This document shows positions 61,951 through 64,000 of a stretch of DNA of 64,000 nt, piece by piece. This DNA comes from DASQHL01 sp963843685 (GTDB lineage Bacteria; Chloroflexota; Dehalococcoidia; DSTF01; JACRBR01), in the NCBI GenBank assembly GCA_963843685.1, contig CAWJLO010000032.1:1-64000 (forward strand). The letters run 5' to 3'. The position numbers were made by a program, and so were the translations under genes. A model generated the notes under the pieces. That model had not been told where the DNA came from. It saw nothing but the letters and a program-made list of their open reading frames with translations, and ran no database searches. Position 1 is the first letter of the stretch; every line of letters starts with the position of its first letter.

Positions 61951-62195
61951 CGCGCGAAGTCACCCTCTACACGCGCCGCGAGTGCGGGCTGTGCGACGAG
62001 ACCGCGGAGGCGTTGCGGCGCCTCGCGCCCGGCCTGGACTTCACGCTCACCGAGCTGGACATAGACGCGGACGTTGCTCTGCGGGAGCGTTACAACGAGA
62101 TCGTGCCCGTCGTTGCCGCCGGCGAGTGCATCATCGCCGCCGCGCCCGCCGATCCGCGCACGCTTGAGGTGTTGCTGACCACCGCTCTCGGCTGA
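61947..62195 (+). CDS. Glutaredoxin-like small thiol protein (DUF836-type)
   Basis: An 82-residue thioredoxin-fold protein with CGLC active site near its N-terminus (LYTRRECGLCDETAEAL) and IDADVALRERYNEIVPVV, as in the DUF836/glutaredoxin family. It overlaps lgt by 4 nt (ATGA). It may shuttle electrons to the TlpA-type protein or act generally in thiol homeostasis. Confidence 0.88.
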   Translation: MTREVTLYTRRECGLCDETAEALRRLAPGLDFTLTELDIDADVALRERYNEIVPVVAAGECIIAAAPADPRTLEVLLTTALG

Positions 62196-62204
62196 CCGGA
62201 CGCT

Positions 62205-63106
62205 CTACGACGCCGCCAGCGCCTGCTTCCACGCCGGCGACGTGTTCGTCGTGATCCGGTCGACCCCCGCCGCGACGAGCCGCCGCATTCCCTCGAGCGA
62301 TTCCGGCCCGGCGTAGTCCGCCGTCCACACGTTCGCCCCGATGTCGCGCGCGTGCAGCCAATCGGCGACGTTGAACCCGTCGTCCAGCATCTGCAGGACG
62401 AGGCGATGGTTGATGAAGTACTCCCGCGCTCCCGGCGCCACCAGCAGGAACGTCTCCATGCGCGCCGCCAGGTAGTCCCGCACGTCGTTCGCCCTGCCGA
62501 CCGCCAGCGGGTGATCGTCGCGATAGCCGTACGCGCCCGCACCGTGCGGCAGGAACGCCGGGTCCGTCTCGCTCTTCCGGGCGATGTAGTGCCCCGGGTC
62601 GAACCCGATCGGAAACGCCGGATCGGCGTCGATGCAACCGCCGCAGGTTCCAGTCCTGCCCCGTCGAGACGATGACGCGCTCGCGGATCGGCGCAACGGT
62701 GTCGATGAGCGCTCGCAGCCGGTCGTCGGCGATCAGGCGCCAGTCTTTCCAGTCCAGCTGGATCTCCGTCTCGACAGCCGCGCGCCAGCTCGACGACTTC
62801 GCTCAGCAGCGGCGGCCTGCTCTCCGGCCGGTCGACGAACCGCAGCGCCCGCACCGCGTCCGGCGTCGCCGCGCCGACCGATCCGCCTCCCGTCGTCTCC
62901 GCGCCGAACCGGCTGTCGTGGTAGACCGCATAGTCCGCGCCCGCGAGCGAGTGGATGTCGATCTCGATCCGCCCGACGCCCGCCTCGAAACACTCGCGAA
63001 TCGCCTCGATCGAGTTCCGGGGATACGTCCCCGAAAGCACCCCCATGTGGCACACCAGCTCGGCCGTACGCCCGTCGATCGTCACCGCGTTCGTGCCGTC
63101 GCGCAT
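62205..63106 (-). CDS. Glycerophosphodiester phosphodiesterase-like protein; two frameshifts
   Basis: A GDPD-family TIM-barrel of about 300 residues. N-terminal CHMGVLSGTYPRNSIEAIRE (His, with Met replacing the usual Arg of HRG), EIDIHSLAGADYAVYHDSRF, and the C-terminal VAAGVDRITTNTSPAW match the family. The frame jumps near 62790 (ELARGCRD should read RAAVETEIQLDWKDW) and near 62645 (NLRRLHRRR should read CIDADPAFPIG). With both corrected the protein is continuous. It would hydrolyse phospholipid head groups. CAGGAGAG precedes the ATG at 63106. Confidence 0.8.
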
Positions 63107-63288
63107 GGCTCATTCTCTCCTGCCCTCGCCCATGCGACAACGGGGGAGCGGTCTCCGTCCGTCGCCCCCTCCTTAGAGGTGGCGACCTCGTCGCGCGCGC
63201 CCCGCTTGTCAACCGCCCGCGCCGCGCATGTCGTTCGCCCGCGCCGAGCGGCGCTATACTCCCCCCGACACGCGGGAGGAGGCCTTCG

Positions 63289-64000
<712 letters not shown>

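Overview
The window is a high-GC bacterial chromosome segment (about two-thirds G+C by eye). It is packed with short operons, many neighbouring genes overlap by 4 bases (ATGA/GTGA), and there are no rRNA, tRNA, prophage, IS or CRISPR features that I can see. Gene content points to a Chloroflexota-like organism (Dehalococcoidia/Tepidiformia/Thermomicrobia-type) or, less likely, an actinobacterium-like lineage. The hints are a kinase fused to a predicted ATPase, F420-type Ddn and PPOX proteins, a PAC2 protein, nickel superoxide dismutase, a zinc-ribbon-tailed MscL, and ResB/TlpA/Lgt clustering. The placement is an inference; no marker gene settles it. At least seven genes carry single-base frameshifts, mostly in short G or C runs and including the biosynthetic gene pyrE. 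I read these as assembly or sequencing indels rather than decay.

Layout. 1-9.3 kb: a truncated Ser/Thr kinase-ATPase, DUF2231 membrane protein, MscL, LACTB2-like metallo-hydrolase, RuvB, PAP2 phosphatase, PyrE, an SGNH lipoprotein, and an SRPBCC-ArsR pair with a promoter-overlapping inverted repeat. 9.6-16.4 kb: GH1 beta-glucosidase; then a six-gene cassette of unknown role (ribbon-helix-helix protein, two small proteins, Trp/Asp-tract membrane protein, cysteine-less thioredoxin fold, DUF4097 repeat protein) behind a TTGACA promoter with tandem repeats; then a drug-type ABC exporter and a DinB protein. 16.4-20.2 kb: ECF sigma, anti-sigma and CrtI-like amine oxidase with a likely self-directed ECF promoter; SDR; Ddn-like protein. 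20.2-27.4 kb: AddB/AddA-like recombination nuclease pair; carboxymuconolactone decarboxylase family protein. 27.4-31 kb: amt-glnB behind a GlnR-type box; NarL-type two-component system. 31-38.9 kb: BatA and a BatB-TPR fusion; a heterodimeric ABC exporter; GHMP kinase plus cupin. 38.9-46.4 kb: EmrB-type MFS pump, PyrG, small proteins, a second ECF/anti-sigma pair, and nickel SOD with its maturation protease. 46.4-57.9 kb: PPOX pair, GMC oxidoreductase, methyltransferase, PAC2, YajQ, LhgO-like oxidase, a JAMM peptidase cluster with two unknown proteins, rhodanese, DUF998 and a CopD-like protein. 57.9-64 kb: M23 lipoprotein, TlpA, ResB, Lgt and a glutaredoxin-like protein (a thiol/cytochrome c/lipoprotein block), GDPD, and the start of coaX.

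Working together. Recurrent themes are envelope biogenesis and stress (Lgt, lipoproteins, Bat proteins, ABC exporters, DUF4097 cassette), redox defence (NiSOD, thioredoxin/TlpA, rhodanese, two ECF systems), nitrogen sensing (amt-glnB) and DNA repair (ruvB, addAB). A window-wide regulatory pattern stands out: at least 13 genes have a TANNNT-like -10 box only 6-9 nt upstream of their ATG and no Shine-Dalgarno sequence. This is the layout expected for leaderless transcripts.
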